Positions 23,892 to 34,731 of a stretch of DNA of 61,628 nt are shown here, one piece after another. Each line of letters opens with the position of its first letter. The stretch's first letter is position 1. The stretch is from an uncultured Tenacibaculum sp. (GTDB taxonomy: Bacteria > Bacteroidota > Bacteroidia > Flavobacteriales > Flavobacteriaceae). The notes beneath the pieces are model-generated. The model did not search any database and was not told the DNA's origin. It was given only the letters and a program-made list of their open reading frames with translations. Made by a program: the position numbers and the translations under genes. The stretch is from contig CANLMR010000012.1 of NCBI GenBank assembly GCA_947492185.1, forward strand, positions 1 to 61,628, given 5' to 3'.

Positions 23892-24702
23892 AAAAAGAAT
23901 CATTGCTGCGCTTATCTTAGGCGCAGTATTAGTTTATAAGCACTACATAGATACTAAAGACAATAGCTCTGATAAGGAGAATCATATCCCTAAAGGTACT
24001 CAAGAAGATTCAAATATTAAATCTTTTGATTTTTTACCTACTTCAACTACTAAGCAAATTATAAAACACAGGTATTATACGTTATCTTATAGTGAAAAAC
24101 ATGAGCAAGCTGAATGGGTAGCATATTCTTTAGATAAAAAAGATATTGTTTACACTAATTTTAAAAGGCCATTTTTTATTGTAGACCCTAAAGTTAAAAC
24201 CAAATCAGCAGATTGGAGAAATTATAAACGTTCTGGTTATGATAGAGGTCATTTATGCCCAGCTGGAGACAGAAAATTTTCGAAAGAAGCATTTAATGAA
24301 ACCTTTTTCACTTCTAATATTTCTCCACAAAAACACGATTTTAATGCTGGTATTTGGAATAAACTTGAACAAAAGGTTAGATATTGGGCAAAAAAATATA
24401 CTCATCTATATGTAATTACAGGAAGTATTTTAACTGATAGTAATTATAAAACTATAGGAAAAGAAAAAGTAACTGTTCCAAAAGCATTTTATAAAGTGTT
24501 ACTAGATTATACACAACCAGAAATTAAAGCTATCGCTTTTCTTTTACCTCACAAGGAATCCAATAAACCTTTATATGAATTTGTTGTTACAATTGATGAA
24601 CTAGAAAAGATAACTAATATTAATTTTTTTAAAGACTTACCAGATGCTCTTGAAGAGCAACTTGAATCATCTAAAGATTATAAAAAATGGTCGTTTAGAT
24701 AA
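23884..24702 (+). CDS. DNA/RNA non-specific endonuclease (NUC1 family)
   Basis: Starts at a GTG (23884) inside the thioesterase gene. A short N-terminal hydrophobic segment (residues 5-18) acts as signal or anchor. The beta-beta-alpha-metal nuclease domain spans ~60-255, with the catalytic D120-R-G-H123 followed by LCPAGDRKFSKEAFNETFFT and the metal-binding Asn in GIWNKLEQ. It degrades extracellular or periplasmic DNA and RNA for nutrient scavenging. A hairpin terminator lies 25 bp after the stop. Confidence 0.9.
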   Translation: MNKKRIIAALILGAVLVYKHYIDTKDNSSDKENHIPKGTQEDSNIKSFDFLPTSTTKQIIKHRYYTLSYSEKHEQAEWVAYSLDKKDIVYTNFKRPFFIVDPKVKTKSADWRNYKRSGYDRGHLCPAGDRKFSKEAFNETFFTSNISPQKHDFNAGIWNKLEQKVRYWAKKYTHLYVITGSILTDSNYKTIGKEKVTVPKAFYKVLLDYTQPEIKAIAFLLPHKESNKPLYEFVVTIDELEKITNINFFKDLPDALEEQLESSKDYKKWSFR

Positions 24703-24726
24703 CCAAAAAGTAAGGTGTAAAACAAA

Positions 24727-24760
24727 AAAAAGATCACTTCAATAAGTGATCTTTTTCTTT
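24727..24760. terminator. bidirectional terminator between the nuclease and dsbD
   Basis: AAAAGATCACTT - caata - AGTGATCTTTTT. It has A-runs and T-runs on both flanks, so it can end the convergent transcripts from both sides. Confidence 0.88.
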
Positions 24761-24778
24761 ATATAATAATTCTAATGA

Positions 24779-26746
24779 TTATTCTTTGTAACGCTTTACT
24801 CCTTCTTTTAACCAGTTGTAATACGTTAATTTATCTGTATACTGCTGTGGAGTATTTAACACTTCCATATCTGGACTTAACTGAACATAATATGGTTGAG
24901 ATGCATTCTTAAAGTTAACTGTTTGTAAAGTTGCCCACTTCTCACCATACGTTCTAATTTTCTTGATTTTACCACTTGGCTTAACAAAATCGAACTGTTC
25001 GTCAGCTGGTAATGGATTTTCATTATCATCTACATAAAGAGAAATTAATACATAATCATTCTTTAATGTATTGTAGATTCTACTTTCACTCCATACATTC
25101 TCTTCCATCTTTCTACAGTTAACACATGCCCATCCAGTGAAGTCAACTAGCACAGGTTTACCAACTTCTTTAGCGTATGCCATTCCTTCGTCAAAATCTT
25201 TAAAACAGTTTAATGCTAAAGGACATTTATTATTCTCTTGATCGTAAACACTATAGAATTGAGGTGGTGCAAAACCACTTAACAAAGATTGATTCCACAT
25301 AGGCTTCTTAGTAACTCCAGGAGCTAAATAAACTGCAAAACCTAATACTGCTAATCCTAATATAATTCTTAATCCAGAAATTCTTTTAACCTTAGGTCCA
25401 CCAGGGAATCTAATTACTCCAAATAAGAATAATGCGGCTAAAATTGTAATGAATATCCAAATACCAATAAATATCTCTCTTTTAAGAAAATCCCAGTTAC
25501 CTACTAAATCTGCATTAGATAAGAATTTAAAAGCTAATGCTAATTCAATAAATCCTAACAATACTGTTACAGCCTTCATCCAGAAACCTGATTTTGGTAA
25601 TGATTTTAATAAATTAGGGAATAATGCAAAAAATGCAAATGGTAATGCTAAAGCTACTCCAAATCCTCCCATACCTGCAGTTAACTGCATTGGATCTCCA
25701 TCAGAAGTTAATGAACCTGCAAGTAACGAACCTAAAATTGGTCCTGTACATGAAAAAGATACAATAGCTAAAGTAATTGCCATAAAAAATATTCCAAAGA
25801 TACCTCCTATACCAGAAGCATTATCTGCTTTACTACTCCAAGAGCTTGGTAATGTAATTGTATAGAATCCGAAGAAAGAACCAGCAAAGAATACTAATAC
25901 TAAAAAGAAGAAAATGTTTAACCACATGTTCGTAGAAATAGTATTTAAAATCTCAGGATCTAAACTATCTGCAAAGTGGAAAGGTAAACTTAACAACACA
26001 TAAATTGCAGCAATAAAGAAACCATATAAAAGAGAGTTTGTAATTCCTTTTGATCTTTTTTCTGATTGTTTCGTAAAGAATGATACTGTTAAAGGAATTA
26101 AAGGAAATACACAAGGAGTTAAAAATGCAATTAAACCTCCTAAAAATCCTAACATAAAAATGTTAAATAAATTTCCTTTATTTTCTTCTTTATCAGTAGT
26201 AGATTCAAGTAATTCAGGGTTTTTTAAAGGTAATTTTAAAGAATTTGTAATTTCTTGACTCTTTTCATCTACTGTTGCTACAGTAGCAACAACTTTTCCT
26301 CCATCTAATGAAAATGTAAAATCATCATCATATGGTAAACAGAACTCTTTACATACCTGTGCTTCTATATTAAGAGAAACTTGAGTTAAAGATGGATCAT
26401 CTAATTTAATACGCTGAACCAATGTAGCTTCTTCTACAAAGAATGTTTCATCCATTCCCCATATCTCACTATATTCTGTAGTAGTTTCACTCTCTTCTGC
26501 TTTTCCAACAACAGTAAATCCTGTTTCTCCTTCAGAAGGTTTGATAGACATAGGTAAAGAAGCATCTTTAGGGTTATACTGAGAGTATAAATGCCAATCA
26601 TCATCTATGTATACATTAAAAATTAAATCGTATTCAGTGTCAGAAATTTTCTTTACTGAAGTCTCTACTTCTACTGGATCATCTTGTGCAAATCCCGTAA
26701 AAGCAAATCCAAAAATTAATAAAAGTAAGGTAATAACTCTTTTCAT
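24779..26746 (-). CDS. dsbD: thiol:disulfide interchange protein DsbD
   Basis: A 655-residue protein with signal peptide, an N-terminal DsbD-alpha-like immunoglobulin domain (to ~170, with the Cys pair in ACKEFCLPYDDDF-like sequence), eight membrane helices (~190-480) with Cys in GLIAFLTPCVFPLIPLT and SFSCTGPILGSLLAGS, and a C-terminal thioredoxin domain with C541-V-N-C544. It carries electrons from cytoplasmic thioredoxin across the inner membrane to periplasmic reductive partners. It ends the minus-strand run pabB - hydrolase - tilS - dsbD. Confidence 0.93.
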   Translation of the reverse strand: MKRVITLLLLIFGFAFTGFAQDDPVEVETSVKKISDTEYDLIFNVYIDDDWHLYSQYNPKDASLPMSIKPSEGETGFTVVGKAEESETTTEYSEIWGMDETFFVEEATLVQRIKLDDPSLTQVSLNIEAQVCKEFCLPYDDDFTFSLDGGKVVATVATVDEKSQEITNSLKLPLKNPELLESTTDKEENKGNLFNIFMLGFLGGLIAFLTPCVFPLIPLTVSFFTKQSEKRSKGITNSLLYGFFIAAIYVLLSLPFHFADSLDPEILNTISTNMWLNIFFFLVLVFFAGSFFGFYTITLPSSWSSKADNASGIGGIFGIFFMAITLAIVSFSCTGPILGSLLAGSLTSDGDPMQLTAGMGGFGVALALPFAFFALFPNLLKSLPKSGFWMKAVTVLLGFIELALAFKFLSNADLVGNWDFLKREIFIGIWIFITILAALFLFGVIRFPGGPKVKRISGLRIILGLAVLGFAVYLAPGVTKKPMWNQSLLSGFAPPQFYSVYDQENNKCPLALNCFKDFDEGMAYAKEVGKPVLVDFTGWACVNCRKMEENVWSESRIYNTLKNDYVLISLYVDDNENPLPADEQFDFVKPSGKIKKIRTYGEKWATLQTVNFKNASQPYYVQLSPDMEVLNTPQQYTDKLTYYNWLKEGVKRYKE

Positions 26747-26770
26747 TGTTTGTATTGTATTGGGGTTATT

Positions 26771-28081
26771 TTATATACTAATTTGTAAAATGTTTGTTGT
26801 AGAGGAATCGATAGAGTATCTCCTATCTTGTCTCATTCCAACTATCCAAATGATTTCATTATTTGCATTGCATAATAACCAAGTTTGACCTTTTTTAAAT
26901 CTAGAAAGTTTTTCGTCTTTGAAAAATTTACTGACTTTTTTTTTACCAGTCATTCCAATTGGATAGAAGAAATCTCCCTCCTCCCATTTTCTTAAAATTA
27001 TTGGGAAAGTTACTAAATTTTTGTTAACTAAAACATAATTTTTAGTCACTGTCTCTTTTTTATCTGTATTTTTAAAAGCTAATTTAATAGGTTCTTCTAT
27101 CTCTTCAACATCTTTTTCAATGTAAAACTTGTGATTATCGTTCATGTTTTGGTTCCTTTCTTTCAAAAGTAAAAAACCTCTATTCTTAAGTAATACATGA
27201 CTTTTCGAATAAATTTCTTTTCCAGTTTGCCCTTCTAATAAATCTGTAACATTGCTCCATTCTGTGAAATTGTAGTTCTTCAAAACTTCATATAAATACG
27301 CTTTCTTATTCGATAATTTTAACATTTTTTCAATGTTAATTTTTATCACATCACCTTCTTTTGACTGAATTTTTGTTAAAACTTCACTTACTTTTTCGTC
27401 AACTATTACTCTACTTTCCGATAAGTGATTAATTGTTTTAGTGAAACTACTAAGAACGTTTGGATTTAGCTCTTTTAACGTAGGAATTATATTATGTCTG
27501 ATTTTATTTCTAGCATACTTCGTTTCAGTATTAGATTGATCTTCTCTCCAATCTATACCATTAGCCTTAGCAAACGTTAAAATTTGTTCTTTAGAAAAAG
27601 GTAATAATGGTCTAATTATATTTTCATTTTGTTTTGGAATTCCTGTTAAACCATCTAAGCCAGTTCCTCTAGATAAATTAATTAGAAAAGTTTCTAAATT
27701 ATCATCAGCATGATGAGCAGTAGCAATATGATCAATATTATTACTATCAGCTACTTCAGAAAACCATTTATAACGAAGTTCTCTAGCAGCTACTTGAATA
27801 GAAACCTTATTTTCCTCAGAATATTGAGCTGTATTAAACTTTTTTAAATGAAACTTACATTTCAATTGTTTCCCTAACTCTTCTACAAACTGAGCATCCA
27901 TATCACTTTCTTTTCCTCGTAATTGAAAATTACAATGAGCTAATTCTGTTTTGAAATCTAATTTTGAAAACAAATGAGCTAAAACAACACTATCTACTCC
28001 ACCAGAAGTAGCTATTAAGATTTTCTTATCTTTTATATTTGGAAAATCAGAAAAAATGTGTTGTTTAAAGGTTTTTAACAT
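26771..28081 (-). CDS. tilS: tRNA(Ile)-lysidine synthase
   Basis: A 436-residue N-type ATP pyrophosphatase with the PP-loop SGGVDS at 26-31, FKTELAHCNFQLRGKESDMD, and TAHHADDNLETFLINLSRGT. The C-terminal region with FYPIGMTGKKKVSKFFKDEK is the substrate-recognition domain. It converts cytidine 34 of tRNA-Ile2 to lysidine so that AUA is read as Ile, an essential step. Full length for the family. It lies five bp after the hydrolase gene. Confidence 0.95.
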   Translation of the reverse strand: MLKTFKQHIFSDFPNIKDKKILIATSGGVDSVVLAHLFSKLDFKTELAHCNFQLRGKESDMDAQFVEELGKQLKCKFHLKKFNTAQYSEENKVSIQVAARELRYKWFSEVADSNNIDHIATAHHADDNLETFLINLSRGTGLDGLTGIPKQNENIIRPLLPFSKEQILTFAKANGIDWREDQSNTETKYARNKIRHNIIPTLKELNPNVLSSFTKTINHLSESRVIVDEKVSEVLTKIQSKEGDVIKINIEKMLKLSNKKAYLYEVLKNYNFTEWSNVTDLLEGQTGKEIYSKSHVLLKNRGFLLLKERNQNMNDNHKFYIEKDVEEIEEPIKLAFKNTDKKETVTKNYVLVNKNLVTFPIILRKWEEGDFFYPIGMTGKKKVSKFFKDEKLSRFKKGQTWLLCNANNEIIWIVGMRQDRRYSIDSSTTNILQISI

Positions 28082-28086
28082 CTATA

Positions 28087-28911
28087 TTAACTATACTTAT
28101 TTAACCAAGATATTATATCATTAATTGCTTCTTCCTTACAAAAGTCGTTATGCAACTCATGATATCCTCCATCGTATAAATTCAAAGTAACGAACCCTGA
28201 ATTATTAGCTGCAAATTCTTTCGATCCTTCACAACTAATTAATTTGTCATCCGTTCCATGTAAAAGTAAAATAGGTTTTTGTAATTGTTTTGCATTTTCG
28301 ATAGCCCACGCTCCTCTTTCGATGAATGACAATGAAAAATTGGGACTAACTTTACCATGAACCAATGGATCATTATCATATTTTTCTACTTCTTTTTCAT
28401 CTCTGGAGATAAAAGAAGAATCAATTTCATTATCTAAAGTTATTGAAGGTGCGATTTTTTGAATGATTTTACCAAAAAACATTTTCCAGCCTGGAGGTTG
28501 AAATGCAAGTTTCAAAAAAGCACTTGTAGCTATAACTCCATGTATAGAGTTTTCTTTAGACAACATATAGTTTAGAACGGCGTTTCCTCCCATAGAATGC
28601 CCGTATAGAAATGTAACAATATCTCCAAATAGCTCTTTTGTTTTTATAATAAATTGATCAACACTATCTAAAACAACTTCATAACCAGGATTATGTCCTC
28701 TTTTACCAGTAGTTTTACCGTGACCAAAATGATCAAAAGCAGCTACTCCATATCCGTTTTCAACTAATTTTTCTGCTACCTCTTTAAATCTACCTGAATG
28801 CTCACCTAAACCATGTAGGATTATAACTACTGCTTTTACTTGTTCTGGTTTCCAATATTGACCGAAAAAATCGGTATTATGAAAATTGAATTTTAATGTT
28901 TGATGTATCAT
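28087..28911 (-). CDS. alpha/beta hydrolase, monoacylglycerol-lipase type
   Basis: The start is placed at the ATG 28911, giving MIHQTLKFNFHNTDFFGQYW. It overlaps the pabB stop as ATGA, typical coupling; a longer frame to 28971 reads into pabB and adds a non-conserved basic leader. The ~274 residues hold ILHGLGEHSGRFKEVAEKLV, the nucleophile elbow GHSMGG, the Asp of GTDDKLI and the late catalytic His in GGYHELHND. It is a serine hydrolase of lysophospholipids or monoglycerides. No signal peptide, so it is cytoplasmic. Confidence 0.88.
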   Translation of the reverse strand: MIHQTLKFNFHNTDFFGQYWKPEQVKAVVIILHGLGEHSGRFKEVAEKLVENGYGVAAFDHFGHGKTTGKRGHNPGYEVVLDSVDQFIIKTKELFGDIVTFLYGHSMGGNAVLNYMLSKENSIHGVIATSAFLKLAFQPPGWKMFFGKIIQKIAPSITLDNEIDSSFISRDEKEVEKYDNDPLVHGKVSPNFSLSFIERGAWAIENAKQLQKPILLLHGTDDKLISCEGSKEFAANNSGFVTLNLYDGGYHELHNDFCKEEAINDIISWLNKYS

Positions 28912-30227
28912 TCGTTGTTTTTTTGAGAGTTTGTTAGTACATACTTCATTGCTTTTGCTTTTAAAAGACACTCTTCGTATTCTTTTTCAGGAATAGATTT
29001 AGCCGTAATAGCTCCGCCTACTGAATAAGAAATATACTTCTTTTCTTCATTATATAATATACTTCTGATGACTACATTAAAATCAAAATCGCCATCAGGG
29101 GTAAAATATCCTACAGTACCAGAATATAAACCTCGTTTTGTCTCCTCTAAATCCTCAATTATTTTCATTGCTGAAATTTTAGGCGCGCCAGTCATACTAC
29201 CCATAGGAAAAGTATCTCGAATTACATCAACAGGATGTATTTCATCATCTATTTTGGACACTACAGTGGAAATAAGTTGATGAACTTGTTTAAACGAATA
29301 CACTTTACACAATTCCTCTACCCTAACCGATCCTTTTTTTGCAGTTCTAGATAAATCATTTCTCACCAAATCAACAATCATTATATTTTCAGAACGTTCT
29401 TTTTCGTCACGAACTAAATTAAAAGCGGTTTTCTCATCTTCTACGGGATCTACAAACCTCTTCGCCGTTCCTTTAATAGGTTGAGATATGATTTTACTTC
29501 CTTCCTTTCTTATATATCTTTCAGGTGTTGCAGATAATAGATATAACTCGTCATTTTTAAAATAAGTTGCAAACGGAGGTTGAGATATTTTATTTAAATG
29601 ATTATAAGTTTCTATCGGATTTATTTGAGCATTTTCTACAAAAAATTCTTGACAAAAATTAGCTTCATAAATATCGCCTCTTTTTATATGTTCAATTACC
29701 TTAGAAACCTTATTGTGATATTCGTCTTTATGAATTCTTAGTTTAATTTTTAGTGATTCATTTTGCACAGACACTGTTGTTTGAAACTCTCCATTTACAA
29801 TTTGTTCAAAATCTTCCTCAATTTCATCATCAACCATTCTTAAATAAGCAAGAGTAACTTCATTTCCTTTGATAAAAATGATTTTTTGCGGTTGAAAGAA
29901 ATACATATCAGGGAAATTCAAACCATCAAAATTATTTGAGGTGAGCTCTTCGGTATCATTCTTCAAATCATAAGACATATAACCAAAAAGGTAATCTCGA
30001 GTATAAGATTGATATTCTTTCAATTGTTCAAAAGCCTGATAATAATCAGTCTTAACAGAAGTAAATTCCTCAACAGCTAGAATAGCATCATAGCTTGAGT
30101 ATTTTTGTTCATAATTATTACTATCCAAAAAGACAACGGTTTCATATTGTTGTCCCCAAGTCAATAATTGCTTTTTAAAAACCTCTATATTATCAAGGAA
30201 AAATGTTTGTTTTGTTCGTAAAGACAT
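28908..30227 (-). CDS. pabB: aminodeoxychorismate synthase component I (chorismate-binding)
   Basis: A 439-residue chorismate-utilising enzyme: IKRGDIYEANFCQEF, LLSATPERYIR, the central PIKGTAKR motif with the Lys typical of PabB, PMGSMTGAPKISAMKIIEDL and GGAITAKSIPEKEYEECLLKA. It makes 4-amino-4-deoxychorismate for folate synthesis together with a glutaminase subunit encoded elsewhere. The Lys in PIKGT favours PabB over anthranilate synthase. First gene of the minus-strand run. Confidence 0.9.
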   Translation of the reverse strand: MSLRTKQTFFLDNIEVFKKQLLTWGQQYETVVFLDSNNYEQKYSSYDAILAVEEFTSVKTDYYQAFEQLKEYQSYTRDYLFGYMSYDLKNDTEELTSNNFDGLNFPDMYFFQPQKIIFIKGNEVTLAYLRMVDDEIEEDFEQIVNGEFQTTVSVQNESLKIKLRIHKDEYHNKVSKVIEHIKRGDIYEANFCQEFFVENAQINPIETYNHLNKISQPPFATYFKNDELYLLSATPERYIRKEGSKIISQPIKGTAKRFVDPVEDEKTAFNLVRDEKERSENIMIVDLVRNDLSRTAKKGSVRVEELCKVYSFKQVHQLISTVVSKIDDEIHPVDVIRDTFPMGSMTGAPKISAMKIIEDLEETKRGLYSGTVGYFTPDGDFDFNVVIRSILYNEEKKYISYSVGGAITAKSIPEKEYEECLLKAKAMKYVLTNSQKNNE

Positions 30228-30269
30228 CGAGCAAAAATAAAAAACGATTAGGATATCACATCATTTTTT

Positions 30270-31805
30270 TTACCCTAACCAACCTTCTCTATCTAGGCTT
30301 CTATATTGAATTGCTTCAGCAATATGATTTCCGGTTACTTCAATCGAGTTTTCTAAATCTGCAATTGTTCTACTAACTTTTAAAATACGATCATAAGCTC
30401 TAGCAGATAAGTTCAACTTTTCCATCGCATTTTTAAGCAAATTTTTACTTTCCTCAGACAAGACACAGTATTCTCGTATTTGTTTTACCGTCATTTGAGC
30501 ATTATAATGTATACTTTCAAATTCTTTAAATCGTATTGATTGCATTTTTCTTGCTCTAATTACCCTTTTTCTAATTTCAACACTACTCTCTCCTTTCTTT
30601 TCCTCAGTTAATTTTTCAAAAGGAACAGGAGTTACTTCAATATGAATATCAATTCTATCCAACAATGGTCCTGAAATCTTACTCATATAGCGCTGCATTT
30701 CTGCTGGTGATGAAGACAATACATTATTTTCATCATTAAAAAACCCTGAAGGGCTAGGATTCATACTCGCAACTAACATAAAACTGCTAGGATATGTAAT
30801 TGTAAACTTTGCTCTAGAGATAGTTACTTCTCTATCTTCTAAAGGTTGCCGCATTACTTCTAAAACAGATCGTTTAAACTCAGGAAGTTCATCTAAAAAT
30901 AACACGCCGTTATGAGCTAGTGATATTTCTCCAGGTTGTGGATATTGACCACCTCCTACTAAAGCTACATCAGAAGTAGTATGATGTGGAGCTCGAAATG
31001 GACGTTTATGTAAAACACCTGATTTTTTTACCTTTCCTATTACAGAATGAATTTTTGTGGTTTCTAAAACTTCATCTAAAGTCATTGGTGGTAAAATAGA
31101 AGGCAATCTTTTTGCTAACATTGTTTTACCAGCTCCAGGGGGACCAATTAAAATAATATTATGTCCTCCTGCTGCTGCAATTTCCATACAACGTTTAATT
31201 GATTCTTGTCCTTTTACATCGGAAAAATCAAATTCTAAAGGTTCTTTATGATTATTAAAGATTTCTTCATTATCAATTATAGTCTGTTGTAAATTTTGTT
31301 TTTTATTAAAATGCTCTATTACTTCTGTAATATTATCTACTCCATAAACCGTTAAACCTTTTACTATAGCTGCTTCTTTAGCATTTTCTTTTGGAAGAAT
31401 TAAATATTTAAATCCTTCTTTTTTTGCTTTTATTGCAATTGGTAATGCTCCTTTAATAGGTTGTAACTTTCCGTCTAAGGAAAGCTCACCCATAATAACG
31501 TATTCATCAATGTTTTTTGACTGAATTTGATTTGAAGCCCCTAAAATTCCTACAGCAATCGTCAAATCATATGCAGCACCTTCTTTGCGAATATCAGCAG
31601 GTGCCATGTTTATTATGATTTTTTTTCCTGGTAATTTGTATTTGACATTGGCTAAAGCAGCTGATATACGATACGAACTTTCACGAACTGCATTATCAGG
31701 TAAACCTACTAAGTGGTAACCAATTCCTTTATCAATGTTAACTTCAACGGTAATGGTAATAGCATCCACACCGAAAACGGCAGAGCCATAAACTTTAACT
31801 AACAT
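30270..31805 (-). CDS. YifB/ComM-family Mg-chelatase-like AAA+ ATPase
   Basis: A 511-residue protein: an N-terminal Lon-type substrate-binding region ([20 protein letters not shown] to ~170), an AAA+ ATPase with Walker [14 protein letters not shown], sensor regions [13 protein letters not shown] and [11 protein letters not shown] (Walker B), and the C-terminal Mg_chelatase_C domain with [15 protein letters not shown]. Related ComM is a hexameric helicase promoting branch migration in natural transformation. It is monocistronic and divergent from the TonB-receptor gene. Confidence 0.9.
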   Translation of the reverse strand: MLVKVYGSAVFGVDAITITVEVNIDKGIGYHLVGLPDNAVRESSYRISAALANVKYKLPGKKIIINMAPADIRKEGAAYDLTIAVGILGASNQIQSKNIDEYVIMGELSLDGKLQPIKGALPIAIKAKKEGFKYLILPKENAKEAAIVKGLTVYGVDNITEVIEHFNKKQNLQQTIIDNEEIFNNHKEPLEFDFSDVKGQESIKRCMEIAAAGGHNIILIGPPGAGKTMLAKRLPSILPPMTLDEVLETTKIHSVIGKVKKSGVLHKRPFRAPHHTTSDVALVGGGQYPQPGEISLAHNGVLFLDELPEFKRSVLEVMRQPLEDREVTISRAKFTITYPSSFMLVASMNPSPSGFFNDENNVLSSSPAEMQRYMSKISGPLLDRIDIHIEVTPVPFEKLTEEKKGESSVEIRKRVIRARKMQSIRFKEFESIHYNAQMTVKQIREYCVLSEESKNLLKNAMEKLNLSARAYDRILKVSRTIADLENSIEVTGNHIAEAIQYRSLDREGWLG

Positions 31806-31920
31806 ATTTTTCTTTTTAGCAATTTTAGGCTAAGTAAATAATTTTTAACCAAATAAACAACCTATAGATCTGCCTTTCATTTTTTTATGAAATAATAGAT
31901 ATTATGTTGAAAAAAAGAAA

Positions 31921-34731
31921 ATGAATATATTTGTGGTTAGTCCCTTAAGAGTTCTCCCCAAAGAATTACAATCATTTAAATTGAATTATTTTTTGAAGAC
32001 ATTTCCATTTCATCAAGCATGTAAGCTTAAGTTTCTTTGTATAAGTTTTCTTTTTTTGTTTTTTTTAAATTTTAAAGTTAACTCACAAGCTCGAGCTACA
32101 ATTTCCGGTACTATTTCCGATGAGTTTGGTGGTACTATACCTGGTGCAAAGGTTAGTATTGAAGGGACTGCTATTTTTACATCTACGGATGTCAATGGAT
32201 TTTATAAATTTGAAGTTGAAGAAGGTGACTATGTGATAAGTGTTAGTTTTATTATGTATAACAATACCTCAAAATCTATTCAAGTAAAGGTTGGTGAAGC
32301 AGCTACTTTAGATTTTGTTCTTTCGGCTGGTTTTTCAATTGACGAACCTATTTCCTTAGGATCTAGAGCTAAACCAAAATCACTTTTAAAGACCACTGTA
32401 CCAGTAGATGTTATTTTCCCTGAGGAAATATCGAATTCTTCTCATATGGAACTCGGACAAATACTCCACTTTTTAGTACCATCATTTCATTCTACGCATC
32501 AAACTATCTCTGATGGTACTGATCATATAGATCCTGCTGGACTTAGAGGTTTAGGTCCTGATCAATTATTAGTATTAATTAATGGAAAAAGAAGACATTC
32601 AAGTTCTTTATTAAATGTTAATGGAACTGTCGGTAGAGGAAGTGTGGGTACCGATTTTAATGCAATACCTAAAGCAGCTATTGATCGTATTGAAATTTTA
32701 AGAGATGGTGCAACATCTCAGTATGGATCTGATGCCATTGCTGGAGTTATTAATATAATTCTGAAGAGACAAACTGAGTTTATTGATATTGACAGCCAAT
32801 TTGGAACGACTAGTGAAGGTGATGGAGAAACTAGATATTTTGGCGCAAATTTAGGAGTAGAAATAGGAAAACAAGGTTTTTTAAATATTACTGCTGAATA
32901 TAGACAAAGAGAACCAATTAATCGAGCTGGAAATTATAATGGAAGTGTATATAGTAATGACCCTATTTTAGATTCACAACTTATTAATCAGAATAATTTC
33001 TTCTCACAAACTGGATTTGTAAACCAAAGAGTTATGGAAATCGGTAATGCAGGAACCCAAAATTTAAGTTTTTTCTTTAATGGCGAGTTACCAATAAATG
33101 AAAAAACTACTTTTTACTTTAACGGCGGCAGAAACAATAGACAAGGAAGCTCTAGAGGTTTTTATCGTTTCCCTAAAGATGAAGATTTAGTTGTCTTGGA
33201 ATTAAACCCGAATGGATTCTCTCCTGAAATATTAACTGATATTAAAGACGAAGCTGTAACTGTTGGACTTAAAGGTGTTAAAAATGATTGGAATATAGAT
33301 TTTAGCCAATCTTTAGGAATTAACACTATAGGTTTTAACGTAGAAAACTCAAATAATGCTTCCATGGGAATTTCATCTCCTAGAGGGTTTAACTCTGGAG
33401 GTTTTAGATATCAACAGAGCACAACTAATTTTGATTTAACAAAAAACTTTGACTATTTAGAAGGTTTAAACTTAGCTTTTGGCGGAGAACTTAGATTAGA
33501 AAATTATCAAATTATTGCTGGGGAAGAAGCTTCATATATTAATGGAGGAAGTACATACATAGATTCTAATGGAGATGAACAACCAAGAATATCTGGAGCT
33601 CAAGTATTTCCTGGAATTCGTCCAGAAAATGAATTAAGTCGTTTTAGAACTAATGCAGCTGCTTATATAGATGTTGAATTAAATCCTACTAAAGACTTAC
33701 TTATTAAAGGAGCAATGCGTTACGAGTTTTATAACGATTTTGAAGGACAAACAATATGGAAACTAGCTTCTCGCTATAGTTTTTCAGATAATTTAAGTGT
33801 ACGTTCTAGTTTTTCTACTGGATTCAGAGCACCTTCTTTACATCAGGTTTATTTTCAAAATGTTAGTAATCAATTTATTGATGGAGAAATTAAAGAAGTA
33901 GGTACTTTTAATAGTGAAAGTGCTATTGTAAATGATGCATTTGAGTTAGAAAACCTTAAACCTGAATTATCCAATCATTTTAGCTTAGGTGTTAGTGGAA
34001 AAATAAATAACACTTTCACTTTTTCATTAGATCTCTATCAAGTAAACATAGAAGATAGAATTGTACTTTCTGCTAGGTTGGAAGATGGATTTGAAAGTAT
34101 TCTTGAACCTTTTAATGTAAGTGCTGCACAATTTTTAACAAACGCTATTAATTCTAGAACAAGAGGTTTTGATGCTGTTGTAAATTATAGAGATAAGTTA
34201 GGCGAAGGGGAAATTTATGCTTCTGTAGCTGTAAATACAAATAGTACAACTGTAAATAAGATTAATATTGAAAGTGGACAAATTGGAGGGATTAACAGCT
34301 CGGCAATTTTTAATCGTGAAGAAGTAGCTCGAATTGAATCAGCGCAACCTAATTTTAAAGTAAACTCTTTAGTTTCTTACGATTGGAATAAGTTTGTGTT
34401 TCAGTTACGAAATACATACTTTGGAAAGGTTACTTATATCCACCCAAGTGATGGAAATCCAAACAACTGGGTGTTAAATGAATTTAATGGTTTAATAGAA
34501 TCTAGAGATCAAACTTTTTCTCCAAAAATACTAACTGATTTATCTATAAGTTATAAATTCGAAAACTGGTTTGCACTTAGCTTAGGTAGTAATAATATCT
34601 TTAATGTATTTCCTGATAAACATAGCCATTCAGCAAATACTAGTCAAGGTAATTTTATTTATAGTAGACGCGTACAACAATTTGGTGTAAAAGGAGCAAA
34701 TTACTTTTTAAGATTAGATTTAAAGTTATGA
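31921..34731 (+). CDS. TonB-dependent outer-membrane receptor
   Basis: Up to 936 residues. The signal peptide lies unusually deep (residues ~36-56, CISFLFLFFLNFKVNSQA), so the true start may be the TTG at 31981. Then a carboxypeptidase-regulatory-like domain (TISGTISDEFGGTIPGAKVS), the plug (VDVIFPEEISNSSHMELGQI, RDGATSQYGSDAIAGVINII) and a ~650-residue beta-barrel ending in Leu-Lys-Leu. It imports a scarce ligand with TonB energy; no SusD partner follows. The stop overlaps the ATG of a sensor kinase, indicating joint translation and a shared task. Confidence 0.9.
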   Translation: MNIFVVSPLRVLPKELQSFKLNYFLKTFPFHQACKLKFLCISFLFLFFLNFKVNSQARATISGTISDEFGGTIPGAKVSIEGTAIFTSTDVNGFYKFEVEEGDYVISVSFIMYNNTSKSIQVKVGEAATLDFVLSAGFSIDEPISLGSRAKPKSLLKTTVPVDVIFPEEISNSSHMELGQILHFLVPSFHSTHQTISDGTDHIDPAGLRGLGPDQLLVLINGKRRHSSSLLNVNGTVGRGSVGTDFNAIPKAAIDRIEILRDGATSQYGSDAIAGVINIILKRQTEFIDIDSQFGTTSEGDGETRYFGANLGVEIGKQGFLNITAEYRQREPINRAGNYNGSVYSNDPILDSQLINQNNFFSQTGFVNQRVMEIGNAGTQNLSFFFNGELPINEKTTFYFNGGRNNRQGSSRGFYRFPKDEDLVVLELNPNGFSPEILTDIKDEAVTVGLKGVKNDWNIDFSQSLGINTIGFNVENSNNASMGISSPRGFNSGGFRYQQSTTNFDLTKNFDYLEGLNLAFGGELRLENYQIIAGEEASYINGGSTYIDSNGDEQPRISGAQVFPGIRPENELSRFRTNAAAYIDVELNPTKDLLIKGAMRYEFYNDFEGQTIWKLASRYSFSDNLSVRSSFSTGFRAPSLHQVYFQNVSNQFIDGEIKEVGTFNSESAIVNDAFELENLKPELSNHFSLGVSGKINNTFTFSLDLYQVNIEDRIVLSARLEDGFESILEPFNVSAAQFLTNAINSRTRGFDAVVNYRDKLGEGEIYASVAVNTNSTTVNKINIESGQIGGINSSAIFNREEVARIESAQPNFKVNSLVSYDWNKFVFQLRNTYFGKVTYIHPSDGNPNNWVLNEFNGLIESRDQTFSPKILTDLSISYKFENWFALSLGSNNIFNVFPDKHSHSANTSQGNFIYSRRVQQFGVKGANYFLRLDLKL
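31926..31933 (+). promoter_or_regulatory. candidate -7 element that moves the receptor start downstream
   Basis: TATATTTG matches TANNTTTG perfectly, but lies just after the first in-frame ATG (31921). If it is the promoter, translation must begin at a later codon such as the TTG at 31981. Weak because no clear TTTG -33 element lies 19 bp upstream. Confidence 0.35.

Noticed and set aside
25449..25865. 138-codon frame opposite dsbD
   Set aside because: A shadow of the strongly biased dsbD coding sequence; dsbD itself is complete with all motifs.
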